Of a stretch of 64,000 nucleotides of DNA, positions 52,201 to 59,403 are shown piece after piece. The notes under the pieces were generated by a model. It saw only the letters and a program-made list of their open reading frames with translations. It had not been told where the DNA came from and searched no databases. Location: the NCBI GenBank assembly GCA_934096985.1, contig CAKONC010000001.1:124001-188000 (forward strand). Reading direction: 5' to 3'. Source of the stretch: an uncultured Bacilli bacterium. Lineage in GTDB: Bacteria > Bacillota_I > Bacilli_A > RF39 > UBA660. How positions within the stretch are numbered: the first letter of the stretch is position 1; the number at the start of each line of letters is the position of its first letter. The position numbers and the translations under genes are program-made.

Positions 52201-53007
52201 AATAGTAGTGCATTAACTGATAATGAAGTTTCTTATATTAAAGAAAGTGCAATTAATAGTACTCTTAATACTATGAAAACAAATTTAATAGTTGATGAAA
52301 ATGGTAATGTAATTGGCTCAAAAGATGAAAATGTAAATAATATAGTTTCATCATCAGTAAAAAAAGCAGCATTAAATTATTTACAAAGTGTTAATGAAGA
52401 AGAAAATTTAAACACATATTTAACAGTTATGACTAAAATGCAAAATAATATAGAACTTAGTGATGAAGAAAAACTTTTTGCTTATACACATAAAGACACT
52501 TTAACAATACTTGGAATTGTTGTTAATGCAAGTACTATTTCTGCAAAAGAAGTAAGTACTAATATATCAACTTATGTTGCTAAAAGTGTAGCAGGAAGCG
52601 TATCAGAAAGTGTTGCTAAAAATGTTGCAGATGAAGTTAAAAAAGAGGCTATAAAAAGCACTAAAGAATCATTAAATGAACTATTAGGCGCTATAACTAA
52701 ACTTGATAATGGAGCAACTACTTTAAATGATGGTATAACTAAATACAATAAAGAGGGTATAAGTGCTATTTCAAACATTGTAAATAGTAATGTAAAAGAA
52801 TATGAAGTTAGATTAAATGAAATTAATAAATTAGCAAAAGAATATAAAACTATCGAAGAAAAGTCTATTAGTAATGAAGATGAGACAAAATTTATTTTAG
52901 TTGTTGATGGTCAAAAGAAGGAAGAAACTGTAAAAAATAATGAAACTAAAGAGGTTAAAACATCTTTATGGACTAAAATAAAAAACTTATTCAAAAAGGA
53001 AAATTAA
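49279..53007 (+). CDS. MMPL/RND-superfamily transporter with long C-terminal domain
   Basis: 1,242 residues. Two RND halves, each with a large extracytoplasmic loop and MMPL blocks: TKALVAVLQLGVTTDFSIF near residue 230 and APIVLGTIQLGATIDYAILL near residue 570 (the T-D-(F/Y) core). After residue about 690 comes a long domain with a new signal-like helix (IIEASFLALLTLMPLNTFAL), beta segments and a coiled-coil region ending in KIKNLFKKEN, similar to YhgE-type extensions. It is unusually long, probably a transporter fused to its periplasm-facing partner. A lipid or drug efflux role is likely; the substrate is unknown. Controlled by the adjacent TetR. Confidence 0.85.
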   Translation: MKKFADKICKHKSLILIVTGILMVLSFIGMSLTKVNYDILVYLPADIETIQGQNILTDDFEMGSYSVAIAKNMSSKEIIKLEDKIKNVKGVNKVVSLYDATGVIPVDILPTDITKYLHDDNADIFLITFAGGTSSEETINAVKEIRNLTSDNVKLGGMSSMVLDTMNLSNEEIVIYIIIAVILCIAVLEFSLDSYIVPILLLANIGIAILINMGTNVFLGEISYITKALVAVLQLGVTTDFSIFLYNSYEKKKALYKSKEEAMANAIIETFTSVIGSSLTTIAGFLVLCTMSLTLGKDLGIVMAKGVLIGLISTLLLFPTLLLTFDKLIDKTKHKKINLVFDKLNHFIVKNYKVIFIIFVLLIVPAYLAYSKVDVYYKMDKTLPDTLESINANKELKDKFNIVSPEMIILDSNVKTSDVSNMIREIKDVEGIDFALSLSELEKMGLSENVIPSDLLKIFKSGKYQMVLVNSIYEVASDEINNQITLVNDIVKKYDKTAIVAGEGPLMKDLIKISDTDFNNVNYSSILCVFIILIICLKAFALPVLLIITIEAAIFINMSIAYFGGVVLPFVAPIVLGTIQLGATIDYAILLTTTYKEKRNTMDKKKAMEEALNYCGASILISGLCFFAATFGVGVYSKLEMISSLCTLISRGAIISMAVVILALPTVLLTFDKLIFRKKGNDNMKNVKNKKIIEASFLALLTLMPLNTFALSKDETVYAHLNENGESKSVIVSEILKNTENKNELIDYSTLEDIVNKNGNETYTLDKNKLTWMSNGNDIYYEGKYQKSLPISMDITYKLDDKRVNAKDVLGQSGKVEIIINYKNNSKKSVNINGKNANIYTPFMIMYGAMLDSNYNKNVTINNGKVIANGNKNMVVGLAIPGLKESLNINELSLDSLVITYETTNFEVPTMYNVISNKLISDGNFNISKINTLYEKVESLQDGIDKINEGSKSLSDGLSLLKNTLITSLSSLDDNSSALTDNEVSYIKESAINSTLNTMKTNLIVDENGNVIGSKDENVNNIVSSSVKKAALNYLQSVNEEENLNTYLTVMTKMQNNIELSDEEKLFAYTHKDTLTILGIVVNASTISAKEVSTNISTYVAKSVAGSVSESVAKNVADEVKKEAIKSTKESLNELLGAITKLDNGATTLNDGITKYNKEGISAISNIVNSNVKEYEVRLNEINKLAKEYKTIEEKSISNEDETKFILVVDGQKKEETVKNNETKEVKTSLWTKIKNLFKKEN

Positions 53008-53025
53008 CTTCTAAATTTACACGAT

Positions 53026-53054
53026 TTGACATTTTTCTAAAAAAATGCTATAAT
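53026..53054 (+). promoter_or_regulatory. Consensus sigma-A promoter
   Basis: TTGACA (53026-53031), 17-base spacer, TATAAT (53049-53054), 24 bases before the ATG at 53079. Confidence 0.85.
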
Positions 53055-53078
53055 TACAGCAATCAAGGGGGAAATAAA

Positions 53079-53561
53079 ATGAAAAATGAAGAAAGAAATT
53101 TAGAGAAGGGAAAATTAAATGTCACTAGATATTTAGGATTAGGACTAACTGCTTTTTCAATTGCTAGTGGTATAGTTTTGCATTCACAGACTAACCATTT
53201 ACTTGAAAAATGTCCTTTTGAAATACTATATGGTGATAAAGTAATTGAACATAGTATTGAGGAAGCAAAAAAACATAGAGAGACAAATACAATTAAAGTA
53301 GCACCTGTTGGTTATACACTTGATCCTAAGACTGGAAATTGTGTAACAGAATCAAGAAGTAATTTGGAAGTTACAATTAATCCGGAAACTGGAAAACTTG
53401 AAAAGAAATTAGTTGCTAAAGAAGATTCTGTTGAACCTATGGCTTATACATATGATACATATTATGGATGGCCATCAGAGTTTTATGGTATAAGTAGTAG
53501 TGCTACAAGTACTTCAGCGGAAGAAGAACTTGAAACTACTGTAAGAAATTTGTATAGATAA
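53079..53561 (+). CDS. Unknown protein with N-terminal membrane segment
   Basis: 160 residues. Residues 14-35 (VTRYLGLGLTAFSIASGIVL) form a hydrophobic segment; then VAPVGYTLDPKTGNCVTESR and a charged middle, ending with a Ser/Thr/Glu-rich tail. Family not recognised. Strong consensus promoter, GGGGGAAA RBS and terminator make a tight single-gene unit, suggesting real expression. Confidence 0.6.
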   Translation: MKNEERNLEKGKLNVTRYLGLGLTAFSIASGIVLHSQTNHLLEKCPFEILYGDKVIEHSIEEAKKHRETNTIKVAPVGYTLDPKTGNCVTESRSNLEVTINPETGKLEKKLVAKEDSVEPMAYTYDTYYGWPSEFYGISSSATSTSAEEELETTVRNLYR

Positions 53562-53587
53562 AAAGTGATTAAATTCACTTTTTTTAA
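53561..53587 (+). terminator. Intrinsic terminator
   Basis: AAAAAGTGA pairs with TCACTTTTT around TTAAAT, T run. Confidence 0.85.
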
Positions 53588-53633
53588 TTGAATTATAAAA
53601 AAATATAATCTATAATAAGCAAAAGAGGTAAGA

Positions 53634-53888
53634 ATGAAAGATATTGTAGAAATTAATGGTAAAAAATATTTTGTAATGTTTACATATGAAGATAGTCAAG
53701 GATATAAATATATTTTTTATACAGATAATACCTATGATAAAAATAATAGACTTAATGTAATTTTTGGAACATATGAAATTCACGATGATAAATATTTAGT
53801 AAATGATATAACAGATGAATTAAAAAAGCAAAAAGCTGCAAAAATATTTAATGAAGTTATAAAAGGTATGACTAATATTAATAAATAG
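53634..53888 (+). CDS. DUF1292-like protein
   Basis: 84 residues with the DUF1292 outline: DIVEINGKKYFVMFTYED, YKYIFYTDNT, then NVIFGTYEIHD and a helical tail DITDELKKQKAAKIFNEVI. Function unknown. Followed by the VanZ fusion gene after 6 bases. Confidence 0.6.
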   Translation: MKDIVEINGKKYFVMFTYEDSQGYKYIFYTDNTYDKNNRLNVIFGTYEIHDDKYLVNDITDELKKQKAAKIFNEVIKGMTNINK

Positions 53889-53894
53889 GATTAT

Positions 53895-55127
53895 ATGAAA
53901 AAACATTTAAATTCACTTATTTTTATAATATCAATAATTACATATTTTCTTGTTATGTTTATTTTTAATATAAATTTAGGAACTGGTAAAAAAGAACTTG
54001 AAAATATTTTAGTTTTAGTATTTCCAGTTTTAGCAATGTTATTTTATCTAATTTATTATGAAAAAGATAAAAAAATTATTATATATTATTTAACAATGTA
54101 TTTTGTAATGCTAATAGGTTTTGTGTTTTTTTCAAGTAGAGCAAGCTATCTTACAACAAATAAAATTTTGTTACGAAACTATAATATTATTCCTTTTATT
54201 GGAATAATAAAATTATTTAAAAATTCGAAAAGTTTTGCAATTTATAATATTTTAGGTAATTTTTTAATGCTTTCACCTTTAGCAATATTACTTCCAATAG
54301 TTTGTAAAAAATTTAAAAATATTAAATATTTTAGTTCATTTATATTAATTTTAACTTTAACAATTGAAAGCGTTCAATATTTTACTAATATTGGTTCATT
54401 TGATATTGATGATATTATTTTAAATATAAGTGGAGCAATAATTACTTTTTTAATAGTTTATAATACTAGACTAAAAAAAATTATATATGATTTATTTTTT
54501 GAAAAGAAAAGTGAAATTATAATGTTTAAATTTCTTTATTATGTTTTCTTATCTTTATCATTTATAGTCTTTCTTTATTATGCATTTTTAATATTAAATA
54601 ATATTTATGAAAATAAAGTTAATTATAGTAATTTAAAATGTGTAGAAGAAAATAAAACTTATCTTACTAGCATTAATAATTATAGATATTATTCATTATG
54701 TAAATATAGTGGCAATGTCAAAAAGGGCAAAAATAACTATTCATTAAAAGATAGTATATTAAATAATTTTTTTAATGAAAAAGATTTAAAAAAACTAAAT
54801 ATTGTAAAAGAAAAAATAGTAACGGATGTAAGGTTAATTAGTGATACTAAGATAAATGAAATCTTTTTAAATGAAAATACGTATTATTTAGTTAATATGA
54901 AGGATATAATTTATACAATTGATGGTACACAAATTAGCTTAAATCAAGCAGCAAAAGATTATGATTTTAATCCTATATTATCACTTGTTAAAATTAGTTA
55001 TTTTGCAGAAAATAAAATAATGAGTGTATATGAAGGAGAATATTTTAATGTAATAAATTGCTCTGATAATAAATATTTTGTTTTAGATAAAAACTTTAAA
55101 TATGATTATAATTTTTGTAGTAAATAA
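53895..55127 (+). CDS. VanZ-like protein with C-terminal extracytoplasmic domain
   Basis: 410 residues. N-terminal half is VanZ-like: NYNIIPFIGIIKLFKNSKSF, NILGNFLMLSPLAILLP and IESVQYFTNIGSFDIDDIIL (ExxQ...FDIDDIxLN). A further membrane helix near residue 210 (YYVFLSLSFIVFLYYAFLIL) leads to a soluble domain of about 175 residues with three Cys (ECVEENK-type, LCKYSG, INCSDN) that I do not recognise. This fused layout is not the usual VanZ form (compare 19997). The job of the extra domain is unknown. Confidence 0.7.
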   Translation: MKKHLNSLIFIISIITYFLVMFIFNINLGTGKKELENILVLVFPVLAMLFYLIYYEKDKKIIIYYLTMYFVMLIGFVFFSSRASYLTTNKILLRNYNIIPFIGIIKLFKNSKSFAIYNILGNFLMLSPLAILLPIVCKKFKNIKYFSSFILILTLTIESVQYFTNIGSFDIDDIILNISGAIITFLIVYNTRLKKIIYDLFFEKKSEIIMFKFLYYVFLSLSFIVFLYYAFLILNNIYENKVNYSNLKCVEENKTYLTSINNYRYYSLCKYSGNVKKGKNNYSLKDSILNNFFNEKDLKKLNIVKEKIVTDVRLISDTKINEIFLNENTYYLVNMKDIIYTIDGTQISLNQAAKDYDFNPILSLVKISYFAENKIMSVYEGEYFNVINCSDNKYFVLDKNFKYDYNFCSK

Positions 55128-55263
55128 TATTGATTTATTTACTTTTTTTGTCGATTTTTATTTGTTTTAACTAATAAGCAGTTAAAACTTTTGATATCTT
55201 TTGTCGAAGTTGTTTAAATTATAAAAAAATTGAACTATATTATTTGTAGCAAAGGAAAATAAT

Positions 55264-55596
55264 ATGTTAAAAATGAATTTAGAATTCAATAAAGGTATTT
55301 TATTTGTTAGATTAGATGGAATGCTTAATAGGGCTACAACATATAAAGTTAATAATTATCTAGTGCCAGTTATATTAAAACATAAAATTAAATATTTAGT
55401 TTACAATTTATATGCTTTAGAAGATATTGATGAAACTGGAATTGATGCTTTATTAAATACAAAGTTTGCTATAAAAAGTAATAAAGGAGTAATGTATTTT
55501 TGTGAAGTAAGTGATTATTTAAATAAAAAATTACATAAATTACACATAAAAAAGATTGATAATGAATTAGTGGCATCAAAATTAATTGAGGTTTAG
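55264..55596 (+). CDS. spoIIAA: STAS-domain anti-sigma factor antagonist, SpoIIAA-like
   Basis: 110 residues, one STAS domain. EFNKGILFVRLDGMLNRATT at the start, KYLVYNLYALEDIDETGIDA in the middle (DETG where SpoIIAA has DSSG, so the phosphorylatable Ser is Thr here), helix FAIKSNKGVMYFCEVS. In B. subtilis SpoIIAA releases SigF from the kinase SpoIIAB. Three bases separate its stop from the sigma factor; there is no spoIIAB gene between. A SpoIIAA role is inferred from fold and position. Confidence 0.8.
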   Translation: MLKMNLEFNKGILFVRLDGMLNRATTYKVNNYLVPVILKHKIKYLVYNLYALEDIDETGIDALLNTKFAIKSNKGVMYFCEVSDYLNKKLHKLHIKKIDNELVASKLIEV

Positions 55597-55599
55597 AAA

Positions 55600-56238
55600 A
55601 TGACTAAAGAACAAATTATTAACGAAAATGCTGGCTTAATTTATGAAATAGCAAAGAAGTTTTATGGTTATCCTAAAGAAGATTTATTTCAAGCAGGTGT
55701 TCTAGGTTTATTAAAAGCCTTTAAAAATTATGATCCTAGTTACGGAGCAAAGTTTTCAAGTTTTGCATATACTTCAATTTATGGAGAAATGTATTTACTA
55801 GTTAATAATCGAAGTATGAAAATAAATAGAGAAGTTTTAAATTTATATAAGTTAATCGAACAAACTAGATTTTCTTTGGCACAAAAAATTGGCCATGTTC
55901 CAAATTATAATGAAGTTGCAAATTTCTTGGAAATGGACCCAGTTAAAATTTATGATGCTGTAATAGCAGGTCAAGCTGTGATGAGTTTAGATAGTGCTGA
56001 AAATGCACCATTATATGATATTATTAAAAAAGAGGAAAAAACTTCTTTAGATGATAAATTATTTTTAGATGAAGGTTTAAGCGTACTTTCCGAAGATGAA
56101 AAAAATATTATTAAATCTAGATATTTTGATGATTTAACTCAAAGTGAAGTTGCAAGAAAACTTAGAATGACTCAAGTAATGGTTTCAAGATATGAGAAAA
56201 AAGGCATTCAAAAAATGAGAGAGCATATGACTTTATAA
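55600..56238 (+). CDS. sigF: Sporulation sigma factor, SigF-like
   Basis: 212 residues. Region 2: IINENAGLIYEIAKKF, YPKEDLFQAGVLGLLKAFK and FSSFAYTSIYGEM (core binding and -10 recognition); region 3; region 4: DLTQSEVARKLRMTQVMVSR with EKKGIQKMRE. Small size and location between a SpoIIAA-like gene and spoVAC-D-E point to SigF, the first forespore sigma factor, rather than SigG. Start ATG 55600 follows the preceding stop TAG after GAAA. Confidence 0.9.
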   Translation: MTKEQIINENAGLIYEIAKKFYGYPKEDLFQAGVLGLLKAFKNYDPSYGAKFSSFAYTSIYGEMYLLVNNRSMKINREVLNLYKLIEQTRFSLAQKIGHVPNYNEVANFLEMDPVKIYDAVIAGQAVMSLDSAENAPLYDIIKKEEKTSLDDKLFLDEGLSVLSEDEKNIIKSRYFDDLTQSEVARKLRMTQVMVSRYEKKGIQKMREHMTL

Positions 56239-56284
56239 GTATAAAAATCACCTTATTTAAAATAATAATAATGGTGATTTTATT

Positions 56285-56722
56285 TTGGACAAAGAAGAAT
56301 ATAAAAAGCTTGTAAAGGAAAAATATCCTAAAGAAAAAAGAGTAAAGAATGCACTTATAGCTTTTTTAGTTGGAGGATTAATAGGCTTAGGTGGTCAAAT
56401 TTTATCAAGATTACTTGTTTTAACTTTTGGTATTTCAAAAATGATGAGTTATAGTGTTGTATGTTTAGTAATAATTTTTCTTGCAGCTTTATTTACGGGA
56501 CTTGGATTTTTTGATGAATGGGTAATTAAAACTAAATGTGGTTTAATTATTCCTACGACAGGATTTGCTCATAGTATAACAAGTTGTGCCTTAGAATATA
56601 AAAAAGATGGAATGATTACGGGACTTGGTGCAAATTTTTTTAAACTAGCGGGTTCTGTAATATTATATGGTATAATTTCTGCATTTTTCTTATGTATAAT
56701 AAGGGTGGTATTTTATGGGTAA
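56285..56722 (+). CDS. spoVAC: SpoVAC, spore DPA uptake channel protein
   Basis: 145 residues, about four membrane helices. Matches SpoVAC: YKKLVKEKYPKEKRVKNALI near the N-terminus, VGGLIGLGGQILSRLL, ITSCALEYKKDGMITGLGAN. TTG start after GGTGAT. SpoVAC is a mechanosensitive membrane channel in Ca-dipicolinate movement. Overlaps spoVAD by eight bases. Confidence 0.93.
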   Translation: MDKEEYKKLVKEKYPKEKRVKNALIAFLVGGLIGLGGQILSRLLVLTFGISKMMSYSVVCLVIIFLAALFTGLGFFDEWVIKTKCGLIIPTTGFAHSITSCALEYKKDGMITGLGANFFKLAGSVILYGIISAFFLCIIRVVFYG

Positions 56723-57689
56723 TATTAAATTTAATAATGTTTATATTAAAGATTATTTTACTTTAGTAGGTCCTAAAGAAAAAGATAGTAAGATAACAAA
56801 TTATGATTTAGGTTTTAAAGATAGTTATTTTGGTGAAAAAACTTTTGAACTTGCGGAAATTAAAATGCAAAAAGTAGTTATTCAAAATTTATTAAATAGA
56901 AATAATTTAAGTGAAAAAAGTATAAATTATGTAGTAGGTGGAGATTTAATTAATCAAATTGCTATAACCAGTTATACTATGATGGATTATTTAATTCCTT
57001 TTGTGGGAGTTTATGCAGCTTGTGCTACTTTTCCATTATCAGTAATATTAGGAGCAAATCTAATAGAGAGTAAAAATGCTAAAAATATTATTGCTCTTAC
57101 TTCTTCACACAATTTAACTGCCGAAAGACAATATCGATATCCTGTTGAATATGGTTCACCAAAACCTAAAACATCAACATGTACTTTAACTTCAAGTGTT
57201 GGTGCACTTTTATCTAATGAAAAAACAAATATCAAAGTTTCTGGTGGACTAATAGGTAAAGTTATAAACTTAGGAATCAATGATGTAAATCATATGGGAG
57301 CTATAATGGCTCCAGCCTGTGCTGATACAATACACACATTTTTAGAAAATAGTAAAGAAAATGTGAAAGATTATGATTTAATATTAACAGGGGATTTAGG
57401 AAGTGTAGGTTTAGAAATTTTAAAGGAATATTATGAAAGAGTTTATGGTAGTCGTTTAACAAAAATAATGGATGCTGGTAGTGAGATATTTTTAGCAAGT
57501 GATATGTTTTCAGGTGGTTCTGGGCCTTGCTGTTTACCTCTTATATTTTTTACTAAAATACTTAAGAATAAACGGTATAAAAAAATTCTTCTTGTGGGAA
57601 GTGGTTCTTTGCACACACCTGTTTTAGTAAATCAACATCAAACGGTTCCTGCAATAAGCCATTTAGTTAAAATTGAGGTGATATCATGA
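56715..57689 (+). CDS. spoVAD: SpoVAD, DPA-binding protein
   Basis: 324 residues with thiolase-like fold: NVYIKDYFTLVGPKEKDSKI, GDLINQIAITSYTMMD, VGVYAACATFPLSVILGAN (nucleophile-region Cys retained) and AGSEIFLASDMFSGGSGPCC. SpoVAD binds dipicolinic acid for loading into the forespore. Coupled by overlaps on both sides to spoVAC and spoVAE. Confidence 0.95.
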   Translation: MGNIKFNNVYIKDYFTLVGPKEKDSKITNYDLGFKDSYFGEKTFELAEIKMQKVVIQNLLNRNNLSEKSINYVVGGDLINQIAITSYTMMDYLIPFVGVYAACATFPLSVILGANLIESKNAKNIIALTSSHNLTAERQYRYPVEYGSPKPKTSTCTLTSSVGALLSNEKTNIKVSGGLIGKVINLGINDVNHMGAIMAPACADTIHTFLENSKENVKDYDLILTGDLGSVGLEILKEYYERVYGSRLTKIMDAGSEIFLASDMFSGGSGPCCLPLIFFTKILKNKRYKKILLVGSGSLHTPVLVNQHQTVPAISHLVKIEVIS

Positions 57690-58036
57690 TTTATTTAAAT
57701 GCATTTTTATTTGCTGGCTTTATTTGTATGTTAGGACAAATAATACTTGATAATTCAAAACTAACTCCTGGACATATAACTTCAATTTTTACTGTAGTTG
57801 GTGCACTTCTATCATTTTTTGGAATCTATCCATCATTAGTGGAAAAATGTGGTATTGGAGCTACATCTTTAATAATGAATTTTGGTAATATGCTTTTTTT
57901 AGGGGGAATGGAAGGTTTTGAGAATAGTGGATTAATTGGAATTTTTTCGGGACTTCTTTGTAAAAGTTCATTAGCAATAACTGGCGCAATAGTTTTTGCT
58001 TTTATAATTACAATATTTTGTAAGCCAAAAAATTAA
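57686..58036 (+). CDS. spoVAE: SpoVAE (SpoVAEb-type) membrane protein
   Basis: 116 residues, about four helices: LNAFLFAGFICMLGQIILDN, GHITSIFTVVGALLSFFGIY, and MEGFENSGLIGIFSGL. This is the SpoVAEb type; no spoVAA, spoVAB, spoVAEa or spoVAF is nearby, so it is the minimal AC-AD-AE set. Four-base overlap with spoVAD. Confidence 0.93.
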   Translation: MIYLNAFLFAGFICMLGQIILDNSKLTPGHITSIFTVVGALLSFFGIYPSLVEKCGIGATSLIMNFGNMLFLGGMEGFENSGLIGIFSGLLCKSSLAITGAIVFAFIITIFCKPKN

Positions 58037-58045
58037 CATAAAAAA

Positions 58046-58085
58046 AGGAAAATATTCATTTAGTACTAGGAATATTTTCTTTTTT
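58046..58085 (+). terminator. Intrinsic terminator of the sigF-spoVA operon
   Basis: AGGAAAATATTC (58046-58057) pairs with GAATATTTTCTT (58070-58081), then T residues. Confidence 0.85.
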
Positions 58086-58115
58086 ATGGCATAATTATAA
58101 TAGAGGTATGATAAT

Positions 58116-59096
58116 ATGGAAGAAAATAACGATTTTAAAATTGAGTTACCAAAAGTAAATGAGGAAAATAATAATGCACCTGTATCAGAACCAGCTGTAC
58201 AAATGCCAACTGTAGAACCGAGTGTAGTTGAAACACCAGTTGTTACAAGTCCGGAAGTTTCTGTAGAAAGTACGCCAGGAACTTATACTGAACCAGTAGC
58301 ACCAGTTACTATGATGCCAGAAGTTGAAGTTCCAACTGAAATGCAATCTCCAGTAGTAGAGCAAACTTCTGCACCTGTATCAGAACCAGCTGTACAAATG
58401 CCAACTGTAGAACCAAGTGTAGTTGAAACACCAGTTGTTACAAGTCCAGAAGTTTCTGTAGAAAATACGCCAGGAACTTATACTGAGCCAGTAGCACCAG
58501 TTACTATGATGCCAGAAGTTGAAGCCCCAACTGAAATGCAATCTCCAGTAGTAGAGCAAACTTCTGCACCTGTAGAACCAGCTGTACAAATGCCAACTGT
58601 AGAACCAAGTGTAGTTGAAACACCAGTTGTTACAAGTCCAGAAGTTTCTGTAGAAAATGCACCAGAAACTTATAGTGAACCAGTAGCACCAGTTACTATG
58701 ATGCCAGAAGTTGAGACTCCTGTAAATAGTGAAAATATTTCTACACCTGTGCAAAATAATTATGAAACAATTTCAACTCCAAGTATGGATGTAGTACAAG
58801 AGCAATCTTCTGTACCTGGCACTGAAGTATCTGAAAATCCAGTTACAGCTCCTACAGAAAGTACTTTAACGCCAGAAACAACAATACAATCTGAAGCAGT
58901 TCAAAATAATTTTAATCAAACAGTACCGGTTATTGAAAATGCTCCTGGTACGGAAGAAAAAACTGAAATTAATGATAACAAAACAGAGCTACCTAAGGTT
59001 AGTAAACAAGTTAAAATTATTTGTACTGTAGTTGTAGTAGCTGTGGCATTAGTAATTCTTTATTTTGTTGTAAGAAACTTTTTCTTAGTTAAATAA
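58116..59096 (+). CDS. Repeat-rich acidic protein with C-terminal membrane anchor
   Basis: 326 residues. About 22 lead residues, then three copies of a 65-residue repeat made of Pro, Val, Glu, Thr and Ser (for example VEPSVVETPVVTSPEVSVE and VAPVTMMPEVE); the third is shorter. A less regular Ser/Thr/Pro part follows and one membrane helix (QVKIICTVVVVAVALVILYF) with VRNFFLVK at the end. It has no signal peptide, so the repeats face the cytoplasm if inserted as a tail-anchored protein, or outside if N-out. Disordered. The family is not recognised. Strong codon-level identity between repeats suggests recent expansion. Confidence 0.75.
   Translation: MEENNDFKIELPKVNEENNNAPVSEPAVQMPTVEPSVVETPVVTSPEVSVESTPGTYTEPVAPVTMMPEVEVPTEMQSPVVEQTSAPVSEPAVQMPTVEPSVVETPVVTSPEVSVENTPGTYTEPVAPVTMMPEVEAPTEMQSPVVEQTSAPVEPAVQMPTVEPSVVETPVVTSPEVSVENAPETYSEPVAPVTMMPEVETPVNSENISTPVQNNYETISTPSMDVVQEQSSVPGTEVSENPVTAPTESTLTPETTIQSEAVQNNFNQTVPVIENAPGTEEKTEINDNKTELPKVSKQVKIICTVVVVAVALVILYFVVRNFFLVK
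58176..58725 (+). repeat. 195-bp tandem coding repeats
   Basis: GCACCTGTA begins at 58176, 58371 and 58566, exactly 195 bases apart (65 codons). Copies 1 and 2 are nearly identical; copy 3 has lost two codons at its start and diverges near its end. Confidence 0.95.
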
Positions 59097-59403
59097 CTTT
59101 TATAATTTGATTAAATAAAATAGTTTTATTTTCAAAATAGATTTTACGATAAGTAGGGTCTATTTTTTTTATATATCCGCTTATAGTTTCTATAATCCCA
59201 TTTTTATAATAAAAAATCTGTATTTTTACATTACTATAAAAAGCTAATATTAAAGTTTTTTCAATATTAATAATTTGTTCTTCAGAAAGAACAGGCATTT
59301 TAATTTTACTTTTTTCTTTTAAAATACTATTTACAACTTCTTTGCTAGAAATAACTGAGTTAAATGGCATCCATTTAATAATACCACGTTCAATATTATG
59401 CAT
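59089..59403 (-). CDS. YolD-like protein
   Basis: 104 residues. MHNIERGIIKWMPFNSVIS matches the YolD start (RGxIKWxPFxA), and a C-terminal YxKKIDPTYRKIYFENKT segment ends the domain. YolD proteins are encoded with Y-family polymerases and thought to regulate them. GGTGG before ATG 59403; overlaps the polymerase gene by eight bases. The frame could extend to 59448 but only across polymerase codons. Confidence 0.85.
   Translation of the reverse strand: MHNIERGIIKWMPFNSVISSKEVVNSILKEKSKIKMPVLSEEQIINIEKTLILAFYSNVKIQIFYYKNGIIETISGYIKKIDPTYRKIYFENKTILFNQIIKVI

Noticed and set aside
58380..58754. A long minus-strand frame across the tandem repeats, rich in Trp, Cys and Phe.
   Set aside because: It is the antisense shadow of the Pro/Val/Glu repeats, with aberrant composition and no ribosome binding site.
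58116..59096. The regular 195-bp repeats as a CRISPR array.
   Set aside because: Repeat unit is in coding frame, far too long, without spacers; no cas genes are in the window.
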